A stretch of 64,000 bases of DNA from Planctomycetota bacterium (GCA_021413865.1 JAIOPN010000014.1:372001-436000), one strand, 5' to 3'; counted from the stretch's first letter, positions 18,870 to 27,443 are shown. The notes: generated by a model from the sequence alone, not told the origin. Numbers and translations are program-made.

Positions 18870-18932
18870 TAAGACCCCCTCGACTCGCGGACTCGTCATC
18901 GGGCTTGGCTTTCCCCCGTCAATAACGGGGGA
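18870..18932. repeat. AAGACCCC...CGGGCTTGG repeat, copy 1, with adjacent hairpin
   Basis: AAGACCCCCTCGACTCGCGG followed by ...ATCGGGCTTGG matches copies at 44177-44217 and 45089-45129. Just after it, CCCCCGT and ACGGGGG (18913-18932) form a small hairpin. The stretch 18838-19038 holds no convincing gene. Confidence 0.6.
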
Positions 18933-19038
18933 TTGGGGGTCATCGGCGGGAAAGTGGATGCTTATTTGGGTCGATTCAACAGCCGATATGAAGGGCTGCG
19001 GCAGGCCCTTCTCCACGTCACCCCAGGCGATTCTTCCC

Positions 19039-19476
19039 ATGCCGATCGACAGCAAAACGGTCAGTACCCGGTCACTCACCGCCAAGGCCTACGAGAGCCT
19101 GCTGGAGACGCTCGATACCCAGAAGAAGGCCCCGACGCGCAAGGTCCAGCGCCAGCAGGAGCGCGTCCGGCTCCACCGCGATGTGACCGTGCTCTGCAAG
19201 CTCAACCCGGACAGCATCGCGCCCACCCACTTCGCCGTGAAGTCCCGCAACATCAGCGGCAGCGGGATCGGCTTCTTCCACGGTGCGTTCCTCGCCCCCG
19301 GCACGGCGTGCGAGATCGTCCTGATCACCCCCGACCGCAAGAGCGGCCTGCGGGTCATGGGCAAGGTCGCTCAGTGCCGCCACATCAAGGCGTTCATCCA
19401 CGAGGTGGGCATCAAGTTCGACGAGGCGTGTGACGTGCAGGGTCTGGTTGAGCCCGGCGCCAACGCCGCGGCCTGA
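19039..19476 (+). CDS. PilZ-domain protein (candidate cyclic-di-GMP binder)
   Basis: The 145-residue protein has a basic N-terminal part ending in RKVQRQQERVRLHRDV, then a beta-barrel domain with SRNISGSGIGFF near residue 75. Together these match the PilZ pattern R-x-x-x-R ... (D/N)-x-S-x-x-G that binds cyclic-di-GMP. GLRVMGKVAQCRHIKAFIHEVGIKF continues the barrel. The open frame extends upstream through repeat DNA, so the start at MPIDSKTV is chosen. An active GGDEF protein is at 6767-8296, so the window holds both a maker and a likely reader of this messenger. The output is unknown. Confidence 0.8.
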   Translation: MPIDSKTVSTRSLTAKAYESLLETLDTQKKAPTRKVQRQQERVRLHRDVTVLCKLNPDSIAPTHFAVKSRNISGSGIGFFHGAFLAPGTACEIVLITPDRKSGLRVMGKVAQCRHIKAFIHEVGIKFDEACDVQGLVEPGANAAA

Positions 19477-19521
19477 GACGACTCCGGCCAGACCGGACGC
19501 GCCGGTGGCGCGGCTTTCAAG

Positions 19522-21792
19522 TCACAACCGTATCACGATGAGAAGCCCCTGGTTAGCCCCGTGGTTCGGGTGGTCCGGATGCTTCGGGTGGTCCGGGTGA
19601 TCCGGGTGATCCGGGTGGCCCGTGTCCTTGGGCGATGCGACGACCGAGACATCCTCCAGCGCCAGCGTGTAAGTCTGGCCGTTCACGTCCTTGGCCCGCG
19701 CGATGACCTCAACGATCATCCCTTCGGCCAGATCGGCGGGCGCGGCCGCTTCCTTGAGCAGCCAGGCGTTGCCGTAGTGCAGCACCGTACCGGTGAACGG
19801 CTCGCTGTTGGAATCGACCACGCCGCTGGGCGTGAGGTTCACGAAGAACTCGACGCTCTCGACAAGACAGTCGGGGTCCGAGACCATCGCGAGCAGCGTG
19901 TTGTGGCTGGAGCCGGCGATAAGCGCGCCCTTGCTGTTGAGAACCCGCAGGGACGTGATCGAGGGCGGGGTGGCGGCGACGACCTGGACCGCGAGCGTCT
20001 GCGTATAGGTTGCGCCGTTGACATCGGTCGCCTGCGCGATGATCTCGACGGTGGTGCCCGCCACGAGGTCGCCGGGCAGCGTCGCATCCTTGAGCACCCA
20101 CTTGCTGTCCAAGTGGGCGAGCGTGCCGGTGACCGCCTCGCTGTTGGCATCGACCACACCGCTGGGCGTCTGGTTCACGAAGAAGGCGATGGTCTGTACC
20201 GTGCGGTCCGGGTCGGCGACCAGCGCGGCCAAGGTGTTGTGTGCGCCCCCGATGACGAGCTTGCCCTCGTGCCCGGGGACCAAGATGGTCGTGATCGAGG
20301 GGGGCGTGACAGCGACGACCTGAACCGCGAGCGTCTGCGTATAGGTCGCGCCGTTGACATCGGTCGCCTGCGCGATGATCTCAACGGTGGTGCCGATCAC
20401 CAGGTCGCCGGGCATCGTGGCGTTCTTGAGCACCCAGTCGCATTCGCGCCGGACGAGCGTACCGGTGATCCCCTCGCTGTTGGCATCGACCACGCCGCTG
20501 GGCGTGGCGTTCACGAAGAAGGCGACGGTCTGCACGAGATGGTCGGGGTCCTTGATCGAGGCGACGAGGAGATTGTCCGTCGTGCCGGGGATCGCGTTGC
20601 CCTGGTGGCTGCGGAGCTCAACGTCGGTGATCGAGGGCGGGGTGAGGCCCTGGACCTCGACGTCGCCGAGCGTCTGCGTGTAGGTCACGCCGTTCACGTC
20701 GGTCGCCCGCGCGATGATCTCGACGGTCGAACCGATCAGCAGGTCGCCGGGCATGGTCGCGTTCTTGAGGTGCCAGACACGGCCGTGGCGCGCGAGCGTG
20801 CCGGTGATCGCCTCGCTGGCGGAATCGACCACGCCGCTGGGCGTCGGGTTCACGAAGAAATCGACGGTCTGCACCGTGCGGTCGGGGTCGGTGACGTGGG
20901 CCATGAGGAAGTTGTCGGTGGTGCCGGGGACGGCCGTGCCGTGGTGGCTGAGGAGGAAGACCTTCGTGACCGTCGGGGCTTCGGGTGCGACGACCTCGAC
21001 GCCGGCGAGCGTCTGCGTGTAGGTCGCGCCGTTCACGTCGGTGGCCCGCGCGATGATCTCGACGGTCGTACCGGCGACGAGATCACCCGGCATGCTCGCG
21101 GACTTGAGCGTCCACGTCCGGCCGCGGTGCACGAGCGTGCCGGTGATCGGCTCGCTGGCGGGATCGACCACGCCGCTGGGCGTCTGGTTCACGAAGAAAT
21201 CGACGGTCTGCACGGCGTTGCCCGGGTCGAGCACCCAAGCCGTCAGTTTGTTGTCGGTCGTGCCGATGATGATCGTGCCGCGGTGGCTCAGGAGCCGGAC
21301 GTCCGCGATCGTGGGCGGCGCGGGGTTGACCGTGATGTCGGCGTCGGCGAAGCCGGTGGCGCCGGCGCTGTCGGCGACGACGGCGGTGATCTTGTAATCG
21401 CCCAGCGGAAACTTCCTGGGGCGGGTGTTCTCGATGCTGAGCACCGCGTTGCCGTCGGCGTCGATCCGCGCCGAGCCCAGGCAGATGTCGTCGTCCGTCC
21501 GCGGGTCGGCGCCGGCGGGGTTGCTGTCGCCGTTGACGTCGGCGTAGAACTTCACGCGCTTGATTGTCGCGCCCGGGTCGCTGTCGGTGATGTTGCTCGC
21601 GGTGATCGTCAGCTCGCTGCCGGCGTTGTTCACGACCGGGTTGTCCAGGACGAGGCTGCCGATGCTGATGGACAGCAGGCTGCGCGCCTCCAGGGGCTCC
21701 ATCGCCGCCCACCCGCCGCGCGCGGCGCGCCGCGATTTACCGATCCGGCTGAGCAGACGCTTCCGCAGGGTCGCGCTGAAAGAAGTTTCCAC
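19522..21792 (-). CDS. Large repeat-containing surface protein with planctomycetal LEAR-LLS N-terminus and His/Pro/Asp tail
   Basis: The 756-residue protein begins with a basic stretch and AMEPLEARSLLSISIGSLVLD, the motif typical of exported planctomycete giant surface proteins. Residues ~45-155 form an Ig- or CARDB-like unit with a calcium-type DVNGDSNPAGADPRTDDD loop. Five near-identical repeats of about 112 residues follow; each contains FFVNxTPSGVVD, a GDL segment and EIIAxATDVNGxTYTQTL. At DNA level the repeat period is 336 bases. The end is a low-complexity run of HPDHP units before a short hydrophobic end (GLLIVIRL). It is probably cell-surface adhesive or structural. The next upstream gene in the same direction is the PEP-CTERM protein. 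Confidence 0.85.
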   Translation of the reverse strand: METSFSATLRKRLLSRIGKSRRAARGGWAAMEPLEARSLLSISIGSLVLDNPVVNNAGSELTITASNITDSDPGATIKRVKFYADVNGDSNPAGADPRTDDDICLGSARIDADGNAVLSIENTRPRKFPLGDYKITAVVADSAGATGFADADITVNPAPPTIADVRLLSHRGTIIIGTTDNKLTAWVLDPGNAVQTVDFFVNQTPSGVVDPASEPITGTLVHRGRTWTLKSASMPGDLVAGTTVEIIARATDVNGATYTQTLAGVEVVAPEAPTVTKVFLLSHHGTAVPGTTDNFLMAHVTDPDRTVQTVDFFVNPTPSGVVDSASEAITGTLARHGRVWHLKNATMPGDLLIGSTVEIIARATDVNGVTYTQTLGDVEVQGLTPPSITDVELRSHQGNAIPGTTDNLLVASIKDPDHLVQTVAFFVNATPSGVVDANSEGITGTLVRRECDWVLKNATMPGDLVIGTTVEIIAQATDVNGATYTQTLAVQVVAVTPPSITTILVPGHEGKLVIGGAHNTLAALVADPDRTVQTIAFFVNQTPSGVVDANSEAVTGTLAHLDSKWVLKDATLPGDLVAGTTVEIIAQATDVNGATYTQTLAVQVVAATPPSITSLRVLNSKGALIAGSSHNTLLAMVSDPDCLVESVEFFVNLTPSGVVDSNSEPFTGTVLHYGNAWLLKEAAAPADLAEGMIVEVIARAKDVNGQTYTLALEDVSVVASPKDTGHPDHPDHPDHPKHPDHPNHGANQGLLIVIRL

Positions 21793-21968
21793 GGGATACC
21801 TTTCTTTTTGGAAAAACCGGGTTGGGGATTTTCGCGGTCATCCGCCCGGTTTGTCGTCCCCTCTGGCTCCAGAACCCCGTGATGCTGGGCGTAGCATCCA
21901 AGGCTCAATGTTCACCATACCGCACGAATTGCGGGGGTTCAACCAATTTTATAAATCCGATAAAGCAA

Positions 21969-21994
21969 CAAGCCCCGGGGTGAACCGGGGCTTG
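21969..21994 (-). terminator. Terminator of the PEP-CTERM gene
   Basis: A perfect 10-bp stem (CAAGCCCCGG/CCGGGGCTTG, loop GGTGAA). Read leftward it is followed by TTGCTTTAT. It lies 29 bases after the leftward gene's stop. Confidence 0.75.
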
Positions 21995-22022
21995 TCGTGG
22001 ATTGATGGATTGTAAGACCGAC

Positions 22023-22838
22023 TCAGGCGCGACGGCGGCGGGTGGCGAACCCCAGGCCGATGAGGCTCATCAGGCCCATCGAGGCGGTGACGGGCTCGGG
22101 GGTGCTGGGATCGGGGTCGGGGCCGCCGCCACCGCAGCCGGGCGTGCCGGGCTCGCAGGGGCCACCGGGGAAGCCGCCTTCGGGAGGCAGCGCGGTGCCG
22201 TAGAGGAAGTAGATGTTGGAGATGGTGGAGCTGTCCACGACGAAGGCCGCGGGCAGGCCGGTGAGGGTCATCACGACCTGGTTCCTGATGAGGCCGTTGC
22301 CGCTGAGGCCGCCGTTGGCGGTGGCGAGGTTGTCAGCGTCGGAGGTGATGCCGTACTGCACGCCGTTGGGGGAATCGGGGCCTTGGAGGTTGCCGACGGT
22401 GTCGAAGCGGTCCGCGGGGCCGAAGAGCCCGATGCCCGTGGAGCTCAGGCCGTGCGTCGCGTTGCCGGGGATGCCGACGCCGCTGGCGATGGCCCCGCTG
22501 TAGGCCCACTCGGAGCCGACGTTCTTGTTAGCACCGTTGTTCGCCGCGGTGGGATCGTTGACGACCAGTTCAGCGATCGCGCTGCCGCCGGTCACCGAGA
22601 GGGCCGGAGCACCCACGATGTCGAAGAAGACGGCGGTGAGGATATCGGAGGGGGCCGTGTTATCGCCCGTACCCGTGTTCGCCAGCGTGACGATCAGGTT
22701 CGTACCGCTTTTGGTGAAGTCAACGGACGCGGCCTTGGAGCCGCTGGCGCCATTGATGGTGAGTGCGTGCGCCGAGGGAGCCGAGACCGCCAAGCCCAGA
22801 CCGGCGAGAACCATGCCCGCGAAGCGATGCGTTTTCAT
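22023..22838 (-). CDS. PEP-CTERM (exosortase-sorted) exported protein
   Basis: The 271-residue protein has a signal peptide (MKTHRFAGMVLAGLGLAVSAPSAHA, cleavage after AHA). A beta-rich, Gly/Asn/Ser-rich body follows, with VDFTKSGTNLIVTLANTGTGDN near residue 40. A Pro/Gly/Cys-rich linker leads to the sorting signal TPEPVTASMGLMSLIGLGF and then ATRRRRA. That order (PEP motif, hydrophobic helix, basic tail) is the exosortase recognition signal, so the protein is likely processed and attached to surface material. No exosortase is in the window. AGAAAGG precedes the ATG. An unusually AT-rich leader lies upstream. Confidence 0.93.
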   Translation of the reverse strand: MKTHRFAGMVLAGLGLAVSAPSAHALTINGASGSKAASVDFTKSGTNLIVTLANTGTGDNTAPSDILTAVFFDIVGAPALSVTGGSAIAELVVNDPTAANNGANKNVGSEWAYSGAIASGVGIPGNATHGLSSTGIGLFGPADRFDTVGNLQGPDSPNGVQYGITSDADNLATANGGLSGNGLIRNQVVMTLTGLPAAFVVDSSTISNIYFLYGTALPPEGGFPGGPCEPGTPGCGGGGPDPDPSTPEPVTASMGLMSLIGLGFATRRRRA

Positions 22839-23344
22839 ACGTACAACCTTTCTCTTCCTAAGTAAGCACCAGACAGAGACGCCTCAAAATCTTCGGAGTT
22901 TTCACACCCCGAACCGACGGGTCACACACCCAAACGGCCTAGTTTCTCCCCAACACAAGCAGAGATGTCTGCCCCTCCCAAGCCTGCGATGTCGGAGGAT
23001 GGTCCCACCCACCCTCCTCCTGCCGCATAAAATATACGCCAGAAAAATCCCACGGCCACTCAAATGTGCCACAAATTTAAATTCCGGATTTGGCACTGCA
23101 TTTGCTTTTTTCACCGAGCCAAATAAGCCTCAAATGTCTAAGACAAGCGTTTTTAAGATGTGAAATGACAAAATAACACAAATCTATCCGGCTTCTATGG
23201 CTACCGGGGGACGTGGGCCCGTCTTATGTGAGTAACTAAGATATTATTGGACTTAAGAAACGGCGCGCCGCTGAGGTGGCATGGGCAATCTGGGCAAAGC
23301 GATGGCTACCCTGCCCACGCCAATCACGATCAGTTGGACTGCAT
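22839..23344. other. 506-base gene-free, AT-rich intergenic region
   Basis: No convincing gene is seen on either strand. The centre (about 23010-23260) is much richer in A+T than its surroundings. It holds an imperfect inverted repeat (GTGCCACAAAT at 23066 against ATTTGGCAC at 23088) and a sigma54-type promoter match. It is probably the control region of the leftward PEP-CTERM gene and may encode a small RNA. Confidence 0.6.
23091..23106 (+). promoter_or_regulatory. Sigma54 (-24/-12) promoter-like sequence
   Basis: TGGCACTGCATTTGCT matches TGGCACG-N4-TTGCW at all but one fixed position, with GG and GC at the required spacing. It points rightward, away from the PEP-CTERM gene, and no gene starts downstream on that strand before 25720. 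Confidence 0.5.
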
Positions 23345-24775
23345 CTACTCCTTAGCCCCTTTTTCCCGGAGCAGCTTGGCGATGAACTGATGGTTCGTCG
23401 CCAGCGCCGCCTGGAGCGGCGTCACGCCTTCGGCCGTTTTGGCGTTCACGTCCGCCCCTTTGGTGATCAGCAGGTCCACCAGTTTCTTGTCGGCGCCGTA
23501 GGCCGCGGCGGCCATGTGCAGCGGCGTCACGCCGGTCGAATCCTTCGCGTTCACGTCCGCACCCTTCGCGATCAGCAGTTCCACCGCCTCCTTCGCGCCG
23601 GTGCCGGCCGCCAGGTGCAGCGCGGTTCGCCCATCCTTCATCGCCGCCTTGATGTCCGCACCGCCGGCGATCAGCAGTTCCATGACATCCTTCGCGTTCG
23701 TGGCTGCGGCGGCGTGCAGGGCGGTCCGGCCGTCCTTCGCCGCGGCCTTCACGTCCGCGCCCTTGGAGATCAGCAGCTCCGCCATGCCCTTGCTCATCGC
23801 CATGAACAGCGGCGTGCAGCCCTGGGCGTCCGCGCCGTTCACATCGGCCCCCTTGGCGATCATCCGCTCGGCCGTCTCACGGGTCTGCATCGCGGCGGCC
23901 CAGTACAGCAGGCTCCTGCCGTCGCTCGCCACGATTTTGGGGTCGGCCCCCTTGTCAATCAGCAGAACCGCCATCTCCCCGGCGTCGGCGCGGACCGCGA
24001 GCTCCAGCGGCGTGCGCCCCTTGGCGTCTTTCAGGTTCACGTCCGCGCCCTTGGCGATCAGCAGCAGCACCATGGGCTTGGAGTTCCGCCGCATCGCGTA
24101 AAACAGCGGCGTCCAGCCGTCCTTCCCCTTCGCCTCCTTGTCCCCGTTCTCCCGGGCGTTGACGTTGGCCCCCTTGGCGATCAGCAGCTCCGCGGTGTGC
24201 GGGTTCTCCAGCATCACCGCGTCGTGCAGGGGCGTCCTGCCCTGGTCCGTTTTCGCGTTGACGTCCGCCCCCTTGGCGATCATCAGCTCCGCCACGTCCG
24301 CACCCTTGTAGAGAAGGATGACGTTCAGCGGCGTGGCGCCGTTGCTGTCCCGGACGCTCAGGTCCGCACCCTTGTTGACCAGCAGCGTGGCCACGTCCCG
24401 CGAGTTGTTCGCCACCGCCCATTGCAGAGGCGTCACGTTGTTCATCGCCCGGAGGTTTATGTCCGCCCCCTTGGCGATCAGCACCTCCGCCACCTCCCTG
24501 GTGTTCCGCCCCGCGGCGTAGTGCAGGGGCGTCATGCCGTTGGAGTCCTTCGCGTTCACGTCCGCCCCCTCGGAAATGAGCTGCAACGCCGTCTCCCTGG
24601 CGTTCTCCATCGCCGCCAGGTGCAGGGCCGTCCGCTCGTAGGTGTCCTTGGCGTTCACGTCCCCCTTCCGCTCCTTGGGAACGGCGGGGGCCTTCTTCTC
24701 CGCGCCGCACAGGCAGACCGGGGCGATCAGCACAAGAACGGCCGTGAGGACCAACACGTTGAAGAGTCGCTGCAT
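23345..24775 (-). CDS. Exported ankyrin-repeat protein
   Basis: The 476-residue protein starts with a signal peptide (MQRLFNVLVLTAVLVLIAPVCLCGA). Thirteen ankyrin repeats of about 33 residues follow, each built on GADVNAKDxxGxTPLHxAxxxxxxxVAELLIAK. The sixth repeat has an eight-residue insert (ENGDKEAK). No enzyme domain is present, so it is probably a protein-binding scaffold in the periplasm or at the cell surface. The long frame upstream of 24775 is not used because the signal peptide begins there. The neighbours (a membrane-anchored thioredoxin, surface proteins) are also envelope-related. The two Cys residues in the signal region do not make a clear lipobox. Confidence 0.9.
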   Translation of the reverse strand: MQRLFNVLVLTAVLVLIAPVCLCGAEKKAPAVPKERKGDVNAKDTYERTALHLAAMENARETALQLISEGADVNAKDSNGMTPLHYAAGRNTREVAEVLIAKGADINLRAMNNVTPLQWAVANNSRDVATLLVNKGADLSVRDSNGATPLNVILLYKGADVAELMIAKGADVNAKTDQGRTPLHDAVMLENPHTAELLIAKGANVNARENGDKEAKGKDGWTPLFYAMRRNSKPMVLLLIAKGADVNLKDAKGRTPLELAVRADAGEMAVLLIDKGADPKIVASDGRSLLYWAAAMQTRETAERMIAKGADVNGADAQGCTPLFMAMSKGMAELLISKGADVKAAAKDGRTALHAAAATNAKDVMELLIAGGADIKAAMKDGRTALHLAAGTGAKEAVELLIAKGADVNAKDSTGVTPLHMAAAAYGADKKLVDLLITKGADVNAKTAEGVTPLQAALATNHQFIAKLLREKGAKE

Positions 24776-24922
24776 GATGGAGGATTCCCTATCCGGCGAA
24801 CCACGGAACCACGTCGTAACACGGCGGCACACCGCCAAACAGCCGGCACCGCCGGGATTCTACTCCTCGGACCGCCGGGTCTCCGGGGTTCAATCTGATT
24901 GGATGGGTGATCACCCGCCGGC

Positions 24923-25495
24923 TCATTCCGCGTCGGCGGTGCGCTGGCCCGGGACACCCGAGAGCCAGGGGAGCAGGACGTGCTCGGGGAGGTAGCCCGC
25001 GGTCCGCGCGATCTCCTCGCCGTCGGCGTTGATGATGACGAAGGCGGGCAACGCCTCGATCCGCAGGCGCTCGACCAGCCGCGCCGTCTGCGCGTCCGGG
25101 CTGGAGAGGCTGAGCATCAGCGGCACGGCGTGGGTGCGGATGAACATGCCCACGTCCGGCTGCGAGAAAACCTCCCGCTTCATCTGGCTGCAGGGGGCGC
25201 ACCAGTCGGCGGTGAAATAGACCAGGATCGGCTTGCCCTCGACCCGTGCCTGATCGACCGCCGAGCCGTAGCTGTGGTGCCACCCCACCGCATCGACAGG
25301 GGTCGTGCCCCGCGACTCGATCAGCCCCGTGACCACCGCGAAAGCGACGATCAGGCCCAGCAGGACCAGGATGGCCCGCGAGCCGCTGCTTTTATGGGGA
25401 TGATGGGGATCGCCATTCGGGCCCGGTTGCGCCATAGGCGCGCTGCCCGGGGGGGCTGGAACGGGGTCGTTTTGGGTCGGGTCCGTGGTACTCAT
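24923..25495 (-). CDS. Membrane-anchored thioredoxin-fold protein
   Basis: The 190-residue protein has a Pro-rich cytoplasmic N-terminus, one membrane helix (AILVLLGLIVAFAVVTGLI, ~40-60) and an outward thioredoxin domain. The redox motif is WCAPC in VYFTADWCAPCSQMKREVF, near residue 100. The cis-Pro region is RIEALPAFVIINADGEEI. The pattern GKPILVYFTADWC is typical of the DsbD-gamma/thioredoxin_7 group, which reduces or isomerises disulfides in envelope proteins. It may support the Cys-containing exported proteins nearby, but that is inference. Confidence 0.88.
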   Translation of the reverse strand: MSTTDPTQNDPVPAPPGSAPMAQPGPNGDPHHPHKSSGSRAILVLLGLIVAFAVVTGLIESRGTTPVDAVGWHHSYGSAVDQARVEGKPILVYFTADWCAPCSQMKREVFSQPDVGMFIRTHAVPLMLSLSSPDAQTARLVERLRIEALPAFVIINADGEEIARTAGYLPEHVLLPWLSGVPGQRTADAE

Positions 25496-25719
25496 AACGG
25501 CTCGATCAGGTTCCCATCATCATACCCCGTATGGGGTTGAAATCGTAGCCCCATCTGCCCCACCACGACCAGGTACGGGGCCGCGCCCCCCCCGGGCTTG
25601 AACCACACAAGAAAGCCCCGCATTGGCATGACGGGGCTGCGTGGAACCGGATAAAATGCGATGCTCTGCCCGACCTCCAGCCCCCGGAAGCCCCGGAAGC
25701 CACCCGAAGAGAGTGAGAC
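25496..25719. other. Divergent intergenic region with hairpin
   Basis: Between the divergent thioredoxin-like and C45-related genes. AGCCCCG (25614-25620) and CGGGGCT (25632-25638) form a hairpin that, read leftward, is followed by TTCTTG. It may be a terminator or regulatory hairpin of unknown target. No gene is seen. Confidence 0.45.
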
Positions 25720-26883
25720 ATGACTACCTCGAATAAGACCCCCAACCTCCCCGATCCCGTCGCCATCGCCGCGGAACAGGCGAAGCGCATCAACGTCGAC
25801 CGCGAGCAGTACCTCGTCGGGCCACTGGACCGGTTGATCCTCGACTCGCCCTGGGTGACGCGCGAGGAGCTGACGGCGGGGCTGTCGGCGTTCCACAAGG
25901 AGCGCATGGCCAAGGTGCCGCCGCTGGCGCAGTACCCCGAATCCAAGCCCTGGGTCGATCACGTTCTGGCGGTCGAGCGCGAGCTGGTCCGGCAGGCGAA
26001 GCTCAACGACCTGGAGATCGCGCTGCTCAGGAGCCTGGGGGATTACACGACCTTCCGCGGGTACGTCTCCGCCAGGCCCAGGATGATCGAGAAGTGCCGC
26101 GTCGCCTACCTGCCGGAAACCGACCGGGGGGAGATGCACATCAAGAACGTGGACGACCCCTCGACGTTCTGGAAGAAGAGCGCGCCGATGAAGCCCTCCG
26201 CGTGGACCGAGGCCCCGCCGCTGGTGTGGGACGGCGTGGGGAGCGGGCTGCACATCGACGACGAGCCCGAGCAGATTTTCCCGCTGCCGTACAACCAGAT
26301 GTGCTTCACCTACGCCGACGACGTCCCCTCGGCGGTGGATTTCCTGACCCGCTACTCGCAATTCTGGGGCGGGCAGAACATCGTCCTGCACGACCGCAAG
26401 AAGCGCGCCGTCGCCATCGAGAAGGCGAGCCGGAACCACATCGAGGTCTTCACCGACACGAAGCACGGCCGGGCGCACTGCAGCGGCATGGCCTGCCGGA
26501 ACCCGAAATCGACGCAGGGCAAATACCAGCTCGCCAAGCGCGACCAGTACCGCACGCTCTTCAACGTGCCCGACGACGGGGCGGACCAGTGCTTCTGGGC
26601 CGCCTGCGACAAGGCCGAGAAGATGCTGGGCGATTTCATCGGGCAGGACCGGCCCATCAAGGCGGACGAGGTGCTCAAGCTCTTCACGACGCCCTTTCCC
26701 AAAGGGCTCTGCAAGACGGGCGTGAAGTTCCACCCCGAGCAGGGCTACGGCGAGTTCACGCTCATCACCCACGCCAGCGTCGGCACCGAGACGGAACGCA
26801 CAAACTACCGCTGGGAGCGCGGGGACAAGCCGGACCTGGAGTGGCCGACCGAGCCGGAGGTGTTGGTGCAGCGCAGGGGTTGA
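25720..26883 (+). CDS. Protein related to the C45-like protein at 8386-9630, function unknown
   Basis: The 387-residue protein has a central block (VDFLTRYSQFWGGQNIVLHDRKKRAVAIEKASRNHIEV, ~205-245) that can be matched to VELYTRYTLFNWSGASQVWADVSGDGVIAEKSF in the protein at 8386-9630. This suggests a shared C45/NTN-hydrolase-like fold. The nucleophile segment of that protein (QGCSGALMVGPDG) has no clear counterpart; HIDDEPEQIFPLPYNQMCFT occupies the place. It may therefore be inactive or use a different residue. No signal peptide is visible. A GTAGGGTG palindromic element follows ten bases after the stop. The ATG at 25720 has GAAGAGAG upstream. Confidence 0.6.
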   Translation: MTTSNKTPNLPDPVAIAAEQAKRINVDREQYLVGPLDRLILDSPWVTREELTAGLSAFHKERMAKVPPLAQYPESKPWVDHVLAVERELVRQAKLNDLEIALLRSLGDYTTFRGYVSARPRMIEKCRVAYLPETDRGEMHIKNVDDPSTFWKKSAPMKPSAWTEAPPLVWDGVGSGLHIDDEPEQIFPLPYNQMCFTYADDVPSAVDFLTRYSQFWGGQNIVLHDRKKRAVAIEKASRNHIEVFTDTKHGRAHCSGMACRNPKSTQGKYQLAKRDQYRTLFNVPDDGADQCFWAACDKAEKMLGDFIGQDRPIKADEVLKLFTTPFPKGLCKTGVKFHPEQGYGEFTLITHASVGTETERTNYRWERGDKPDLEWPTEPEVLVQRRG

Positions 26884-26892
26884 GGGGGATTC

Positions 26893-26980
26893 GTAGGGTG
26901 GTGCTGAGTCCGCGAAGCCCACCATCCGCGTATTTCGTGCGCCGAAGACGGTGGGCTTCGCGGACTCAGCACCACCCTAC
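26893..26980. repeat. GTAGGGTG palindromic element, copy 2 (full length)
   Basis: A perfect 31-bp inverted repeat: left arm 26893-26923 starting GTAGGGTGGTGCTGAGTCCG, right arm 26950-26980, spacer 26 bases. It differs from the copy at 8314 only in part of the spacer and in its complete right end. Confidence 0.95.
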
Positions 26981-27000
26981 ACATTCATCCGAATCGCCGG

Positions 27001-27390
27001 TCAGTGCGGCTGTTCCTTCACCGCGTTGCGGTTCCACGCCGGCACTTCGACGGTGATCGGGCCGTCGCCCCGGATCACGCTCTGGCAGGAAAGCCGGCTG
27101 TTGCGGCGCAGGTCCGGGGCCTCCTCCACGCGGTCGAGCTCCGCGTCGGTCGCCTCGCTGAGGCTCTGCTCCCCCTTGTTGACGTAGATGTGGCAGGTCG
27201 AGCAGGCGCAAACCCCGCCGCAGGCGTGCTCGATGTTGATCCCGTTCTCCATCGCCACCTCGAGCAGGTTCTCGCCCTTGCCCGCCATGACGGTGATTTC
27301 CTTCTCCTCCTTGCCCAGGGACTTGGGGTCCTGGAGGATGAACGTGACCTTCACGGTCGGCGGGGCCTTGGGTTCGTCGCTGTGACGCAT
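27001..27390 (-). CDS. fdx: [2Fe-2S] ferredoxin, Isc type
   Basis: The 129-residue protein has the Isc/adrenodoxin-type cluster motif: C-x5-C-x2-C within HACGGVCACSTCHIYV, with the fourth Cys in RLSCQSVI. The extra Cys inside GGVCAC is characteristic of Isc-type Fdx. The N-terminal ~20 residues are charged and not part of the fold. A GTG at 27402 is an alternative start with AGGA nearby. The protein likely supplies electrons for cluster assembly on IscU. It lies at the far end of the leftward iron-sulfur block, separated from iscA by two unrelated genes. Confidence 0.9.
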   Translation of the reverse strand: MRHSDEPKAPPTVKVTFILQDPKSLGKEEKEITVMAGKGENLLEVAMENGINIEHACGGVCACSTCHIYVNKGEQSLSEATDAELDRVEEAPDLRRNSRLSCQSVIRGDGPITVEVPAWNRNAVKEQPH

Positions 27391-27443
27391 ATAGCTATCC
27401 ACTCAATCCTAGCCCGATACGTCGGGTCATCGGGGCGGAAAAC

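Noticed and set aside
22002-22865. A 287-codon plus-strand open frame opposite the PEP-CTERM gene
   Set aside because: The minus strand has a signal peptide and a sorting signal; the plus translation is low-complexity.
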